Source: Buttiauxella gaviniae ATCC 51604 (GTDB taxonomy: Bacteria > Pseudomonadota > Gammaproteobacteria > Enterobacterales > Enterobacteriaceae). From it: a stretch of DNA of 64,000 nucleotides. The notes beneath the pieces were generated by a model that saw only the letters and a program-made list of their open reading frames with translations, made no database searches and was not told the origin of the DNA. Below, one piece after another: positions 1-9,056 of this stretch. The stretch covers positions 149,005 through 213,004 of the forward strand of contig NZ_LXEP01000008.1 in NCBI RefSeq assembly GCF_001654835.1, read 5' to 3'. Position 1 is the first letter of the stretch. Every line of letters starts with the position of its first letter. A program made the position numbers and the translations under genes.

Positions 1-150
1 CGAGTCACGGTGCGCGATGTGTCAGTTATCGACGAACCCCGCCTGAAATCAACGGGTGCGAAAGGGGTCATTAAACAAGGTAATAACGTTCAGGTGGTCT
101 ACGGGCTGCATGTCAAAAAAATGCGTGAAGCAGTAGAGACATTTCTCTAA
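1..150 (+). CDS. PTS sugar transporter, C-terminal EIIB domain (partial, 5' end outside window)
   Basis: An open frame runs from base 1 to a TAA at 148-150. The roughly 49 residues read like the end of a glucose-family EIIB domain, with a LKSTGAKGVIKQGNNVQVVYG-type stretch: the conserved T-G-A-x-G-V and GNNVQ(V/I)(I/V)YG elements that close such domains. The phosphorylated cysteine would lie upstream of the window. EIIB at the C-terminus fits an EIICB permease of the alpha-glucoside/maltose group (AglA, GlvC, MalX). It ends 11 bases before a 6-phospho-alpha-glucosidase gene, so the pair would import and phosphorylate an alpha-glucoside and then hydrolyse it. Substrate is inferred from the neighbour only. 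Confidence 0.8.
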   Translation, partial: RVTVRDVSVIDEPRLKSTGAKGVIKQGNNVQVVYGLHVKKMREAVETFL

Positions 151-161
151 AGGAGTCAATG

Positions 162-1526
162 ATGTTTAAACCCCCATTTATTTTGTCCATTGCCGGTGGC
201 GGTAGTACTTACGCGCCGGGCATTGTTAAAAGCCTGATGGTTCGCCTGGCTGATTTCCCCTTAGCTGAGATTCGCCTCTACGATATTGATGGTGAGCGCC
301 AGTCAGTGATTGCGCCGGTGGTTGAGAAAGTCATTCGCGACCATAGCCAAAGCATAAAATTCACCGTAACTACTGACCCAGAAGTTGCCTTTAGTGGTGC
401 CCATTTTGTCTTCGCACAAATGCGCGTCGGGCAATATAAGATGCGTGAGCAGGATGAAAAAATCCCTCTACGCCATGGTGTGGTTGGGCAAGAAACCTGC
501 GGGCCAGGCGGCCTGGCATATGGCCTGCGCACCATTTTGCCTATGGTCGAGTTATGTGATTTTGTTGAGCGTTACGCCCATCAAAAAGCGTGGATTGTGA
601 ACTATTCCAATCCGGCGGCAATTGTTGCTGAAGGGGTTCGTCGTCTGCGCCCGAAAGCTCGCGTGTTAAATATTTGCGATATGCCGGTGGCGGCAATGCG
701 CAATATGGGTGCCATTCTTGGGGTTGATCGCCACAAGCTGGAAGTCGATTACTTCGGCCTGAACCATTTCGGCTGGTTTACCCGCGTGCTGGTTGATGGA
801 GAAGACCGCCTGCCGGAGCTGCGCCGCCATATCGCTAAGTTTGGCCTACTGACAGAAGATGCCGCACAAACCGATCCGCAACATTCCGACCCGTCATGGG
901 TGAAAACCTGGCGTCACATTAAGCCGATTATGGACCATTTCCCGGAATATCTGCCGAACCCGTATTTGCAGTATTACCTAATGCCAAACGACATCGTTGA
1001 GCACCAAAACCCTGATTACACTCGTGCCAACGAAGTGATGGATGGGCGCGAGAAGAAGCTGTTTGCAGCGGCGGATGAATACAAAAAAACCGGGATTTTG
1101 CCGGACGCATTCCATGTTGGCGTACACGGTGCCTTTATTGTTGATGTCGCTTGTTCACTGGCCTTTGATTTGCGCCAGCGTCACCTGGTGATTGTGGAAA
1201 ACAAAGGGGCGATTGCCAACCTGCCGTATGACGCAATGGTTGAAGTCCCGGCTTATATCACTTCCGAAGGGCCAGAACCGGTACGCATGGGTGCGGTTCC
1301 ACTGTTCCATCAGACATTATTGATGCAGCAGCTAGCTTCAGAACAATTGCTGGTCGAAGCCACTATCGAAGGCAGTTATGAAAAGGCATTGCAGGCGTTT
1401 ACGCTCAACCGCACCGTGCCTACTATGCAACATGCAAAAGCGATTCTCGACGATATGATTGAAGCTAATCGCGATTACTGGCCGCAACTGCAACAGGCCT
1501 GGAAAGATGGCGAGGCTGTGAAATAG
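162..1526 (+). CDS. 6-phospho-alpha-glucosidase, glycoside hydrolase family 4
   Basis: A cytoplasmic NAD+- and metal-dependent hydrolase of the GlvA/AglB/MalH group that splits phosphorylated alpha-glucosides delivered by a PTS. The 454 residues begin with the dinucleotide-binding GGGST (about 12-16), contain GVVGQETCGPGG (about 106-117), the CDMP tetrapeptide at 172-175 and GLNHFGW near 199-205. As I recall from the family literature, CDMP marks alpha-specific members and CNVP beta-specific ones; the Cys and the later His bind Mn2+. Two ATGs are adjacent (159 and 162). The SD AGGAG at 151-155 is better spaced for 162. It follows the EIIB gene by 11 bases, so the two are one operon. The next gene is the housekeeping sseA, which is odd for a sugar operon. 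Closest relatives are about 440 residues. Confidence 0.88.
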   Translation: MFKPPFILSIAGGGSTYAPGIVKSLMVRLADFPLAEIRLYDIDGERQSVIAPVVEKVIRDHSQSIKFTVTTDPEVAFSGAHFVFAQMRVGQYKMREQDEKIPLRHGVVGQETCGPGGLAYGLRTILPMVELCDFVERYAHQKAWIVNYSNPAAIVAEGVRRLRPKARVLNICDMPVAAMRNMGAILGVDRHKLEVDYFGLNHFGWFTRVLVDGEDRLPELRRHIAKFGLLTEDAAQTDPQHSDPSWVKTWRHIKPIMDHFPEYLPNPYLQYYLMPNDIVEHQNPDYTRANEVMDGREKKLFAAADEYKKTGILPDAFHVGVHGAFIVDVACSLAFDLRQRHLVIVENKGAIANLPYDAMVEVPAYITSEGPEPVRMGAVPLFHQTLLMQQLASEQLLVEATIEGSYEKALQAFTLNRTVPTMQHAKAILDDMIEANRDYWPQLQQAWKDGEAVK

Positions 1527-1571
1527 TTTTGCAATAAATACGAGGCACCTCGCGCACCTGGACATGGTTGC

Positions 1572-1600
1572 TTGTCGGTTTGGTGAAAAACACCGACAAT
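1572..1600 (+). promoter_or_regulatory. candidate sseA promoter overlapping a stem-loop
   Basis: TTGTCG at 1572-1577 and GACAAT at 1595-1600 are separated by 17 bases, each 4/6 to the sigma70 hexamers. The same bases form an inverted repeat (TTGTCGGT with ACCGACAA, 12-base loop). Such a promoter would let sseA be expressed apart from the upstream sugar genes. Both readings rest on sequence shape alone. Confidence 0.35.
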
Positions 1601-1630
1601 CCGAGAGTAAATAACGATTCGGAGGCAACC

Positions 1631-2485
1631 ATGTCCACCACTTTCTTCGTTGCGGGCGACTGGCTCGCAGAACATATTAATGATGAGAACATCCAGATTA
1701 TTGATGCTCGCATGGCACCAGCTGGTCAGGAACATTTACGTGATATGCAGGCTGAGTACCGTGCCGGCCATCTGCCTGGCGCAGTGTTTTTCGATATCGA
1801 AGCCCTTTCCGACCACACCAGCCCTTTACCACATATGATGCCGCGTGCTGAAGCCTTTGCTGTCGCCATGCGAGAGCTGGGTATCAGTAGTGATAAACAT
1901 CTGGTTGTTTACGATGAAGGCAACCTGTTCTCCGCACCGCGGGCATGGTGGATGCTGCGTACTTTCGGCGTTGAAAGTGTGTCGATTCTGGCTGGTGGCC
2001 TGGCCGACTGGCAGCGTGAAGAACTGCCTCTACAGCAAGGTGATGTTGAATTGCCGGAAGGCGATTTCGACGTGAATTTCGATCCAATGGTGATTAAGCG
2101 CCTGACCGATGTTCTGCTGGTTAGCCATGAAGGCACTGCGCAGATTGTTGATGCTCGCCCTGCTCCACGTTTTAACGCACAAGCGGATGAACCTCGTCCT
2201 GGTTTAAGGCGTGGGCATATTCCAGGTGCGCTGAACGTACCCTGGGGCGATCTGGTAGAAAATGGTCAGTTGAAAACTACCGATGAACTGAGTGAAATCT
2301 TTACCCGCCAGGGCGTGAGCTTTGATAAACCGATTATCGCCAGTTGCGGTTCAGGCGTAACAGCAGCAGTGGTGGTATTGGCGTTAACCACGCTTGGCGT
2401 TAACGGTGTTTCATTGTACGACGGCTCCTGGAGTGAATGGGGAGCACGACCGGATTTACCCGTCGAACCTGCTCAAGCACAGTAA
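1631..2485 (+). CDS. sseA: 3-mercaptopyruvate sulfurtransferase
   Basis: Transfers sulfur from 3-mercaptopyruvate to a thiol acceptor in the cytoplasm. There are two rhodanese domains, about residues 5-140 and 160-280; the second carries the active-site loop CGSGVTA at 239-245, with Cys239 as the persulfide site, which is the mercaptopyruvate-specific form of the loop. The 284 residues compare with 281 for E. coli SseA and align end to end. The start at 1631 follows GGAGG (1621-1625); an in-frame ATG at 1568 gives a 21-residue extension not seen in the family and is rejected. The TAA overlaps the ATG of the following RpiR gene. In E. coli sseA is the neighbour of sseB; here a regulator has come between them. 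Confidence 0.97.
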   Translation: MSTTFFVAGDWLAEHINDENIQIIDARMAPAGQEHLRDMQAEYRAGHLPGAVFFDIEALSDHTSPLPHMMPRAEAFAVAMRELGISSDKHLVVYDEGNLFSAPRAWWMLRTFGVESVSILAGGLADWQREELPLQQGDVELPEGDFDVNFDPMVIKRLTDVLLVSHEGTAQIVDARPAPRFNAQADEPRPGLRRGHIPGALNVPWGDLVENGQLKTTDELSEIFTRQGVSFDKPIIASCGSGVTAAVVVLALTTLGVNGVSLYDGSWSEWGARPDLPVEPAQAQ

Positions 2486-3258
2486 TGGACAACCGACTGG
2501 CAGGTCTTCTTGAGCGCGGGGAATCTTTAACCCGCGCTGAATACCGCGTTCTCTCGCACGTGACAAACCACCCATTGCTGGTAGGTAATATCACGGTGCG
2601 GGAACTTGCTCAGGTGACTTTTGTTTCCAGCGCCACCATTATGCGACTGTGCCAGAAGCTCGGATTTAGCGGTTACAGCGAGTTTATCTGGCATTGTAAG
2701 CAGCTACTTTCCAGCACCCCGCACATTGCTAACCAACCTGCTCAGTCCACCAGCGAACTGCCGGTTTTATTTGATCAGTTTGTCGATAATTACCGCCAGA
2801 CTTTCCGTTGGGTCACGCCTGAACTGATGGCGGAGTTTGCGACATTACTGCGGGAAAAAGAGAGTTTCTTTTTGTACGGAGCCGGGTTTTCTTATTTATT
2901 CGCGGAATACCTGACCAAGAAACTTCAGGTGTTGGGGAAAACGGCGTTTATTTCCGGGCCGGGCGACAGTCGGGGCATCTTTTTAAGTAACGCCTCAAAG
3001 TATCAGGTGTTTGTCGCCATTTCTCGCAGCGGTGAAACAGAGCAAGTATTGGATAAGGCGCGGGTCGCGCAAAATGTGGGGATGTCGATTGTGGCGTTCA
3101 CGCGAGCATCGCCAAACAGTTTATCCGAACTGGCTGATGTGCATTTTCCGCTGTATGACGAGGCAATCCACTATGCGGCAGAAGCCGCCGGGATCACTTC
3201 ATTTGAGTCGAATCTGGTGATGCTGATTGATTTATTGCTGTTGCAGGCAACAGCATAA
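2485..3258 (+). CDS. RpiR-family transcriptional regulator (HTH + SIS domain)
   Basis: A 257-residue protein with an N-terminal RpiR helix-turn-helix (about 1-75, including LTRAEYRVLSHV and SSATIMRLCQKLGFSGYSEF) and a C-terminal SIS sugar-phosphate-binding domain (about 105-240, with FLYGAGFSYL and VFVAISRSGETEQV). Such proteins sense phosphosugars. Its ATG overlaps the sseA stop as TAATG and there is no SD ahead of it, so translation must be coupled to sseA. The longer frame opening at 2437 lies inside sseA and is rejected. The obvious client is the PTS/6-phospho-alpha-glucosidase locus just upstream, in the manner of GlvR, but this is inference from position. It ends 4 bases before the convergent sseB stop, with no terminator between them. 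There is no E. coli K-12 counterpart at this site. Confidence 0.88.
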   Translation: MDNRLAGLLERGESLTRAEYRVLSHVTNHPLLVGNITVRELAQVTFVSSATIMRLCQKLGFSGYSEFIWHCKQLLSSTPHIANQPAQSTSELPVLFDQFVDNYRQTFRWVTPELMAEFATLLREKESFFLYGAGFSYLFAEYLTKKLQVLGKTAFISGPGDSRGIFLSNASKYQVFVAISRSGETEQVLDKARVAQNVGMSIVAFTRASPNSLSELADVHFPLYDEAIHYAAEAAGITSFESNLVMLIDLLLLQATA

Positions 3259-3262
3259 AAAA

Positions 3263-4039
3263 TCAGATAATCCGGTTGGTTTTAAAATCACGCAGGAAAC
3301 TGCCCCAACGGCGTTCATAGAAAGGTGTAATGTGCGCCATCATAAAGTGGCTGATGCCCTTCTCACCTTCCGCCACCAGGCAAATATCGACTGGCTCGTC
3401 GCCCGGTAAGGTGTCCGTTGCAACACTTCCCGCCTGGCGAATAATCGCGTCGATATCACCTTCAGCTTCAATACCAATCAGCAGGTTCGGTTGTTCATCT
3501 GCATGTTCTTTAATGGAGCAGATAAACGCACGTTTTACCGTTTTCAGGTTTTTAAACAGCGTAGTGAGCGAGTCGACCATTTGTGCCGGTGGCTCAGCCA
3601 CTTCGGAAAGCAGCAAAGATGTCCCGCCATCCAGCACTTCCTGCTGAGTTAACGGGTCGCTTTCGTCGCTGATTAAATGGGTGATTTCACGCGGGGTGAA
3701 TTCTTTGCCGGTTGGCAATTTCGCGTTCAGGAACAGCGTCGCGCCCTGCGTCATTTCAAACAGTGTGCGCACCGGCATTACCACAAACGCTTGCTCGTGG
3801 CTGATGGCTTGTTGCAGCGCTTCAACGGAGGTGAAGAAGGGAATGACGGATGTGCCGTCATCTTTTTCCCAGTGCTGCAATTCGACTGCACTATCGGCGT
3901 CAATAGCTTCGCCTTCAGCGGCGGTACCCGGTACCCAAACGGTGGATTCCAGTAACACGCGGAAGAATGCCGGGCGGTGAGCGGGTTCCGTGGCGGCCTG
4001 CTCAAGCAGCGTTTCGAGTTCGTTTTTTGCTTCTGACAT
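3263..4039 (-). CDS. sseB: enhanced serine sensitivity protein SseB
   Basis: A 258-residue cytoplasmic protein collinear with E. coli SseB (also 258). Conserved blocks include TEPAHRPAFFRVLLESTVWVPGT near residue 18 and a C-terminal FYERRWGSFLRDFKTNRII ending; two tandem SseB-type domains are expected. Biochemical function is not established; in E. coli overproduction makes cells serine sensitive. The start at 4039 (MSEAKNELETLLEQ) matches the homologue. The frame stays open to 4195, but that extension runs through a REP repeat and is not coding. It lies downstream of pepB on the same strand, 178 bases away. Confidence 0.95.
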   Translation of the reverse strand: MSEAKNELETLLEQAATEPAHRPAFFRVLLESTVWVPGTAAEGEAIDADSAVELQHWEKDDGTSVIPFFTSVEALQQAISHEQAFVVMPVRTLFEMTQGATLFLNAKLPTGKEFTPREITHLISDESDPLTQQEVLDGGTSLLLSEVAEPPAQMVDSLTTLFKNLKTVKRAFICSIKEHADEQPNLLIGIEAEGDIDAIIRQAGSVATDTLPGDEPVDICLVAEGEKGISHFMMAHITPFYERRWGSFLRDFKTNRII

Positions 4040-4094
4040 GGTAATTCCAGGGGAAAACAGAATGAGAATTTGTTTGGTAGATAAATGAAGTGCC

Positions 4095-4201
4095 ATCCAC
4101 CGCTCGCTTACCAGCAATATGGTGGATGTCGCTTCGCTAATCCACCCTACAACTGCTTTCATTACCTTCGTATGTCGGATTAGCGTTAGCGACATCCGAC
4201 A
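4095..4201. repeat. pair of inverted REP-like elements (BIME)
   Basis: Two imperfect palindromes face each other between pepB and sseB. The first, 4121-4146, pairs GGTGGAT with ATCCACC and, read on the minus strand, is preceded by GTAG (4147-4150), the tetranucleotide that flags REP units recognised by RAYT transposases. The second, 4173-4201, pairs TGTCGGAT with ATCCGACA and is preceded on the plus strand by GTAT. A third ATCCACC at 4095-4101 could pair with the first unit. Such units act as mRNA 3' stabilisers or gyrase/IHF sites in E. coli. Here they lie in the untranslated stretch between two co-oriented genes. Confidence 0.7.
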
Positions 4202-4217
4202 TTAACTTGAGGTAACG

Positions 4218-5504
4218 TTACTTTCCAGTCAACAAATTCGCAATCGCGCGTACACCAATGCCTGTTGCGCCAGCGGACCACTGCTCAACCGCACCTTTAC
4301 GGTAAGTAGCAGAGCAGTCAATGTGCAGCCAACCTTCATGATAGTTTTCCACGAAGTGGGACAAGAAGCCTGCCGCCGTGCTGGCACCTGCTGGGAAGGA
4401 CGCGTTTGAAGTGTTGTTCAGCTCGGCAAAGTTAGATGGCAACTGGTTGCGGTGAAACTCGGCCAGCGGCAAGCGCCAGAACGGTTCGCTTTCTGCCGCG
4501 GCACTCGCCATCAAACGGTTGACCAGGCCATCGTCGAAGCTAAACAGCGCGTGGTAATCGTTACCCAATGCGGTTTTCGCGGCACCGGTTAAGGTTGCGC
4601 AGTCGATGATCAGTTCAGGTTTCTGGGCGCTGGCGTCGATCAGGCCATCGGCCAGCACCAGGCGGCCTTCGGCATCGGTGTTCATCACTTCAACGGTTTT
4701 GCCGTTGCGATACTTAATGATGTCGCCCAGTTTAAACGCGTTGCCGCTCACCAGGTTGTCGGCACAGCACAGGAAAAGCTTCACGCGCTTGTCCAGACCG
4801 CGAGTGATAGCGAACGCCAGCGCGCCGGTAATGGTGGCAGCGCCGCCCATGTCGGATTTCATGGAGTCCATGAACGCGCTTTGTTTCATGCTGTAGCCGC
4901 CGGAATCAAAGGTGATGCCTTTCCCGACCAGGCATGCGTAAACCGGTGCGTCCGGGTTGCCGGTTGGGTTGTAATCGAGCGCCAGCAATACCGGGGCGCG
5001 TTCAGAACCACGGCCAACGGTGTGCAGCCCCATATAGTTCTGCTCGCGCAGGTCTTCGCCTTTGGTGATGCGGTAGGAAACGTGGTCGCAGGCTACGTCA
5101 CACAGCAGGTCAACCGCGCGGGAAGCCAGCTGCTCCGGGCCAAGTTCTTCGGCTGGCGTGTTGATGGTGTGGCGCACCCAGTCGATGATTTTCAGGCGGT
5201 TGTTCAGCTCTTTTTGCTCGGCTTCACCCAACTGCGCCCACTCAACTTTGCGCGTGCCTTTTGGTGCGCGGTAGCCCTGCCAGAATGCCCAGCTTTTCTC
5301 GACATCCCAGCCTTCACCTGCCAGCTGTAGGTGCTTCAAACCCTGGCCGTCGATTTTACGTGCGGCGCGTTGGATTAACCCCAGGTCATCTTTGCCTGTC
5401 AGGTGCAGGGTAATCCCTTCGTCGTTGATGCTGTATGCGGCTTTTTCGCCCCAGCGCGCATCGGCAGGCGCGGTGGAAAGCGTGATTTTCATGGCTTCTG
5501 ACAT
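4218..5504 (-). CDS. pepB: peptidase B, M17 leucyl aminopeptidase family
   Basis: A cytoplasmic dizinc/manganese aminopeptidase that frees N-terminal residues from short peptides, including Cys-Gly dipeptides. The 428 residues align along their whole length with E. coli PepB (427). The M17 signature NTDAEGRL and the metal-binding [10 protein letters not shown] and DMGGAA segments are intact in the second half. The start MSEAMKIT at 5504 matches the homologue. It lies downstream of iscX, with a strong terminator between, so it probably has its own promoter plus some read-through from the isc operon. Confidence 0.96.
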   Translation of the reverse strand: MSEAMKITLSTAPADARWGEKAAYSINDEGITLHLTGKDDLGLIQRAARKIDGQGLKHLQLAGEGWDVEKSWAFWQGYRAPKGTRKVEWAQLGEAEQKELNNRLKIIDWVRHTINTPAEELGPEQLASRAVDLLCDVACDHVSYRITKGEDLREQNYMGLHTVGRGSERAPVLLALDYNPTGNPDAPVYACLVGKGITFDSGGYSMKQSAFMDSMKSDMGGAATITGALAFAITRGLDKRVKLFLCCADNLVSGNAFKLGDIIKYRNGKTVEVMNTDAEGRLVLADGLIDASAQKPELIIDCATLTGAAKTALGNDYHALFSFDDGLVNRLMASAAAESEPFWRLPLAEFHRNQLPSNFAELNNTSNASFPAGASTAAGFLSHFVENYHEGWLHIDCSATYRKGAVEQWSAGATGIGVRAIANLLTGK

Positions 5505-5540
5505 TTTCTTTTCCTTATACTTTTCAGCTCATGCTTCATA

Positions 5541-5567
5541 TAAAAACGGGCCGCCTGAGGCAGCCCG
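5541..5567 (-). terminator. rho-independent terminator after iscX
   Basis: Read on the minus strand, CGGGCTGCC and GGCGGCCCG form a 9-bp stem with one G-T pair and a TCA loop (5547-5567), followed by five T and then A-T. It lies 11 bases past the iscX stop and should end most isc operon transcripts before pepB. Confidence 0.88.
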
Positions 5568-5577
5568 CTTGGTTCAA

Positions 5578-5778
5578 TTAATCAGTCTCATCTAACCAGA
5601 CTAACAGAATCGCTTCCAGAATTTTTTCATTGGATGCGCCTGGATCATCATCAAAATCTTCCAAATCGCAGATCCACTGGTGCAGATCGGTAAAACGTAC
5701 CGTTTTTGGATCAAGATCCGGACGGCTGTCATACAGAGCTTCACCAATTTCGCGGCTATCGGTCCATTTCAGTCCCAT
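5578..5778 (-). CDS. iscX: Fe-S cluster assembly protein IscX
   Basis: A 66-residue acidic protein, same length as E. coli IscX (YfhJ). It begins [17 protein letters not shown] and ends [14 protein letters not shown], the family pattern. It binds IscS and iron and modulates frataxin-controlled cluster assembly. It is the last gene of the isc operon, 12 bases after fdx. Confidence 0.96.
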   Translation of the reverse strand: MGLKWTDSREIGEALYDSRPDLDPKTVRFTDLHQWICDLEDFDDDPGASNEKILEAILLVWLDETD

Positions 5779-5790
5779 AAGCTACTCCTG

Positions 5791-6126
5791 TTAGTGCTCA
5801 CGTGCATGGTTGATGGTGTAACGTGGCATTTCTACCACCAGATCCTCATCCGTTACACGCGCCTGGCAGCTTAAACGGCTTTCAGGCTCGAGACCCCATG
5901 CTTTGTCCAGCATGTCGTCTTCGTCTTCCGTGCTTTCAGCAAGGGAGTCGAAACCTTCACGCACGACACAGTGGCAAGTGGTGCAGGCACAGGATTTTTC
6001 ACAGGCGTGTTCAATCTCGATGCCGTTGCGCAGTGCAACGTCAAGAATGGTTTCACCGACATTCGCTTCCAAAACTGCACCATCTGGACACAAATCCTGA
6101 TGAGGCAGAAAAACAATCTTTGGCAT
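5791..6126 (-). CDS. fdx: [2Fe-2S] ferredoxin of the ISC system
   Basis: A 111-residue adrenodoxin-type ferredoxin that supplies electrons for cluster building by IscS/IscU. The ligands are Cys42, Cys48, Cys51 (CEKSCACTTC) and the later Cys87 (SCQARV). Length and ligands match E. coli Fdx. One base separates it from hscA, so the two are translated in tandem. Confidence 0.97.
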   Translation of the reverse strand: MPKIVFLPHQDLCPDGAVLEANVGETILDVALRNGIEIEHACEKSCACTTCHCVVREGFDSLAESTEDEDDMLDKAWGLEPESRLSCQARVTDEDLVVEMPRYTINHAREH

Positions 6127-6127
6127 G

Positions 6128-7978
6128 TTAAACCTCGTCCACGGAGTGGCCTTTCAGCGCCTTACGGATTGATTCATCCATACGACGTGCGGCGAAATCC
6201 TGTGTTTGTTTGTCTACGTTTTTAATGGCTTGTTCAATAGCATCGGTGTCATCGCCCGCTGCAGCAGCACTTAACGCCGCAACCGCTGAGTCAATTTCCG
6301 CTCGCTCATGAGCGCTTAATAGCGCGGCATCGCTGGTTAATGCACCCTGCAGGCTTTCCAGAACCCGGGCTGCATCGACTTTTTGCTCTGCAAGCATGCG
6401 CGCTTTCACATCATGCTCGGCATAGCTCATGGAGTCCTGAATCATGCTGGCGATTTCGCCATCACTCAGGCCATAAGAAGGTTTCACCTGGATTGATGCT
6501 TCAACGCCGGTGGATTTCTCCATCGCGGTGACGCTCAGTAAACCATCAGCATCAACCTGGAAGGTAACGCGAATATGCGCCCCACCCGCTGGCATCGCAG
6601 GTATTCCGCGCAGCGCAAAACGAGCCAGTGAACGGCAATCTTGTACCAGTTCGCGCTCGCCCTGTAACACCTGAATCGACATTGCCGTCTGGCCGTCTTT
6701 GAAGGTCGTAAAGTCCTGCGCACGCGCCACTGGAATGGTGGTATTACGTGGAATGACTTTCTCTACCAGGCCGCCCATGGTTTCGAGGCCAAGCGACAGT
6801 GGAATCACATCCAGCAACAGCATTTCGCTGTCTGGCTTGTTACCCACCAGTATATCCGCCTGAATTGCCGCACCAATGGCGACAACTTTGTCCGGGTCGA
6901 TGGAAGTCAGCGGCGTGCGGCCAAAGAATTCGCCAACACGTTCACGCACTAATGGTACGCGAGTTGAACCGCCAACCATGACCACTTCCAGCACTTCATC
7001 TGCTTCAACGCCTGCGTCTTTGAGCGCACGGCGGCAAGCCAGTAAAGTACGTTTAACCAGCGCTGCAATCAGCTCGTTAAACTGCTCGCGCGTCACGCTG
7101 CCCGTCCAGCCTGCGACTTCTACCGTCGCGGTTTCGGCATCGCTCAGGGCGATCTTCGCAGCAATCGCAGCGTCGAGTAACTGGCGCTGCACACGGTCAT
7201 CGCTACGGTCAGCAACACCGGCTTGCTCACGCAGCCAGTCGGCTAACAGGTGGTCAAAGTCATCGCCGCCCAGCGCGGAATCGCCGCCGGTTGCCATCAC
7301 TTCAAACACGCCGCGGCTTAAACGCAGAATGGATATATCAAAAGTACCGCCGCCCAAATCATAGACCGCGATAACGCCTTCTTTGCCAGAATCCAGGCCG
7401 TAGGCGATAGCCGCTGCGGTCGGTTCGTTAAGCAGGCGCAACACATGCAGGCCAGCAAGGCGCGCTGCGTCCTTGGTGCCCTGACGTTGTGCATCGTCGA
7501 AATAAGCAGGAACAGTAATCACCACGCCATCAAGTTCACCTTCTAACGCTTCGGTGGCGCGAGCGGAAAGTGCTTTAAGGATGTCGGATGAAATACGAAT
7601 AGGGTTCAGCAGCCCGGCCGGGGTGTCGATCATCGGCAGGCCGTTTTCACTCGCTTTGAGTGAATAAGGCAGATGCGGGTAACGCGCCTGGATATCGGCA
7701 AGCGAACGGCCCATCAGACGTTTTACGGAGCTGATGGTATTTGCCGGATCTGTTGCGGCTTGCGCACGCGCGTCCCAGCCTACATTCAGGCCTTGTTGCT
7801 GATAGTGCACCACAGAAGGCAGCAGATGACGGCCTTCATGGTCAGGCAGCGTTTCAGCTTGCCCGCTACGAACAGTTGCAACCAGTGAATTTGTGGTGCC
7901 TAAATCGATACCCGCCGCAAGCTTACGCTGATGGGGTGCCGCACTCAGGCCCGGCTCACTAATTTGTAATAACGCCAT
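6128..7978 (-). CDS. hscA: Hsp70-type chaperone HscA
   Basis: The specialised Hsp70 that, with HscB, binds the LPPVK motif of IscU and drives cluster transfer. The 616 residues equal the E. coli protein. The nucleotide-binding domain begins with [16 protein letters not shown] (near residue 21) and includes [14 protein letters not shown] and [15 protein letters not shown]; the substrate-binding domain and helical lid fill the last 230 residues. It follows hscB by 13 bases. Confidence 0.98.
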   Translation of the reverse strand: MALLQISEPGLSAAPHQRKLAAGIDLGTTNSLVATVRSGQAETLPDHEGRHLLPSVVHYQQQGLNVGWDARAQAATDPANTISSVKRLMGRSLADIQARYPHLPYSLKASENGLPMIDTPAGLLNPIRISSDILKALSARATEALEGELDGVVITVPAYFDDAQRQGTKDAARLAGLHVLRLLNEPTAAAIAYGLDSGKEGVIAVYDLGGGTFDISILRLSRGVFEVMATGGDSALGGDDFDHLLADWLREQAGVADRSDDRVQRQLLDAAIAAKIALSDAETATVEVAGWTGSVTREQFNELIAALVKRTLLACRRALKDAGVEADEVLEVVMVGGSTRVPLVRERVGEFFGRTPLTSIDPDKVVAIGAAIQADILVGNKPDSEMLLLDVIPLSLGLETMGGLVEKVIPRNTTIPVARAQDFTTFKDGQTAMSIQVLQGERELVQDCRSLARFALRGIPAMPAGGAHIRVTFQVDADGLLSVTAMEKSTGVEASIQVKPSYGLSDGEIASMIQDSMSYAEHDVKARMLAEQKVDAARVLESLQGALTSDAALLSAHERAEIDSAVAALSAAAAGDDTDAIEQAIKNVDKQTQDFAARRMDESIRKALKGHSVDEV

Positions 7979-7991
7979 ATTGAGCTTCCAG

Positions 7992-8507
7992 TTAAAAATC
8001 GAGCAGCTTTTCTTCGAGTTGTTCTATTTGGCTGCGCAGTTTATCGAGAAAACGCAGTTTACGCACAGTATCCGCCGCCTGCGTCCAGTCCTGATTATCC
8101 AACTGCTCTACCATCAAAGTCATGCGGGTTTTCACCATCGCATTAACATTGGCGCTGAAGGATTCCAGGCGGTCGCTATCTTTGGCGTGCTCGATATTAT
8201 CAAGCTCTTCGCGCAATTCGAGTTGTTCCATCAAAAACGCGGTGTCACGCACGGTATGCTGTTCGTTCGCCAGATCAAAACCGTTGAGGGAAAGGATGTA
8301 CTCTGCGCGCGGCAATGGATGACGCAGTGTTTGCCATGCCTGATTGATGGTCGCCGACTGTTGCACCGCCAGCAGAATTTCTGCCTGGGGGCGACTGGCG
8401 TATTTATCAGGATGGAACTGGCGTTGCAGCTCCTGGTAACGGGTAGCCAACAGCTCAGTGTTGAGGGCAAATTCTGGCGGTAACCCAAAGAGGGTGAAGT
8501 AATCCAT
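7992..8507 (-). CDS. hscB: J-domain co-chaperone HscB
   Basis: A 171-residue J-protein that delivers IscU to HscA and stimulates its ATPase. The N-terminal J domain has HPD at 32-34, and the C-terminal helical domain that binds IscU covers about residues 85-171. Length and sequence agree with E. coli HscB. A 32-base hairpin lies in the gap that separates it from iscA. Confidence 0.97.
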   Translation of the reverse strand: MDYFTLFGLPPEFALNTELLATRYQELQRQFHPDKYASRPQAEILLAVQQSATINQAWQTLRHPLPRAEYILSLNGFDLANEQHTVRDTAFLMEQLELREELDNIEHAKDSDRLESFSANVNAMVKTRMTLMVEQLDNQDWTQAADTVRKLRFLDKLRSQIEQLEEKLLDF

Positions 8508-8537
8508 AACAGACTCGGGGTTTCATAGTAGAGCGTG

Positions 8538-8569
8538 ATACCCCGTACAACTTGCGCTACACGGGGTAT
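8538..8569 (-). other. intercistronic hairpin between iscA and hscB
   Basis: ATACCCCGT (8538-8546) pairs perfectly with ACGGGGTAT (8561-8569), a 9-bp stem with a 14-base loop. No T run follows on the minus strand, so it is not a classical terminator. It may stabilise the upstream iscRSUA message or mark a processing point that lowers hscBA expression. Confidence 0.5.
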
Positions 8570-8578
8570 TTGCGAGTA

Positions 8579-8902
8579 TCAGACGTGGAAGCTTTCACCG
8601 CAGCCACACTCATCTTTCACGTTAGGGTTAGTAAATTTAAACCCTTCGTTAAGACCTTCTTTGACGAAGTCGAGCTCGGTACCGTCTAAAAATTGCAGGC
8701 TTTTACCATCGACGACCACTTTCACGCCTTTGTCTTCGAACACGGTGTCTTCTGCCATCGGTGCGTCAACAAATTCAAGAACATAAGCCATACCAGAACA
8801 GCCAGAAGTACGAACGCCTAAACGCAGACCAAAACCTTTACCGCGGTTAGCTAAAAAGGCATTCACACGATCGGCAGCGCTGTGGCTAAGGGTAATCGAC
8901 AT
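8579..8902 (-). CDS. iscA: A-type iron-sulfur carrier IscA
   Basis: A 107-residue A-type carrier that passes clusters or iron to [4Fe-4S] targets. Ligands are Cys35 (SGCSGMAYV), Cys99 and Cys101 (CGCGESF at the C-terminus). Length equals E. coli IscA. An ERIC element separates it from iscU, an unusual break within this operon. Confidence 0.97.
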   Translation of the reverse strand: MSITLSHSAADRVNAFLANRGKGFGLRLGVRTSGCSGMAYVLEFVDAPMAEDTVFEDKGVKVVVDGKSLQFLDGTELDFVKEGLNEGFKFTNPNVKDECGCGESFHV

Positions 8903-8920
8903 ACAACAACCTCAATCAAT

Positions 8921-9042
8921 TTTTCTTCATTCTTCGAGCCGCAGGGTGTTGGCTACTCTCACTCACTCCAGTCACTTACTTTAGTAAGCTCCTGGAGATT
9001 CATAAGCTTGCCGCCTGGCTGCAACTCAAATTATTTTGAAAA
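8921..9042 (-). repeat. ERIC element between iscU and iscA
   Basis: About 122 bases match the enterobacterial repetitive intergenic consensus in reverse orientation. The core CTCCAGTCACTTACTTTAG and AAGCTCCTGGAGATTCA is followed by CTTGCCGCC and ends near AACTCAAATTATTTTGA. The inverted-repeat core would fold into a long hairpin in the isc transcript. It fills almost the whole 154-base gap between the two genes. Ends are placed by eye to within a few bases. Confidence 0.88.
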
Positions 9043-9056
9043 AGACTCAACAATAA

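Noticed and set aside
1568..1630. In-frame upstream extension of sseA
   Set aside because: Homologues start at MSTT; the ATG at 1631 has a GGAGG and the extension covers a hairpin and putative promoter.
4040..4195. 52-codon extension of sseB
   Set aside because: It is translated REP repeat; the family start is at 4039.
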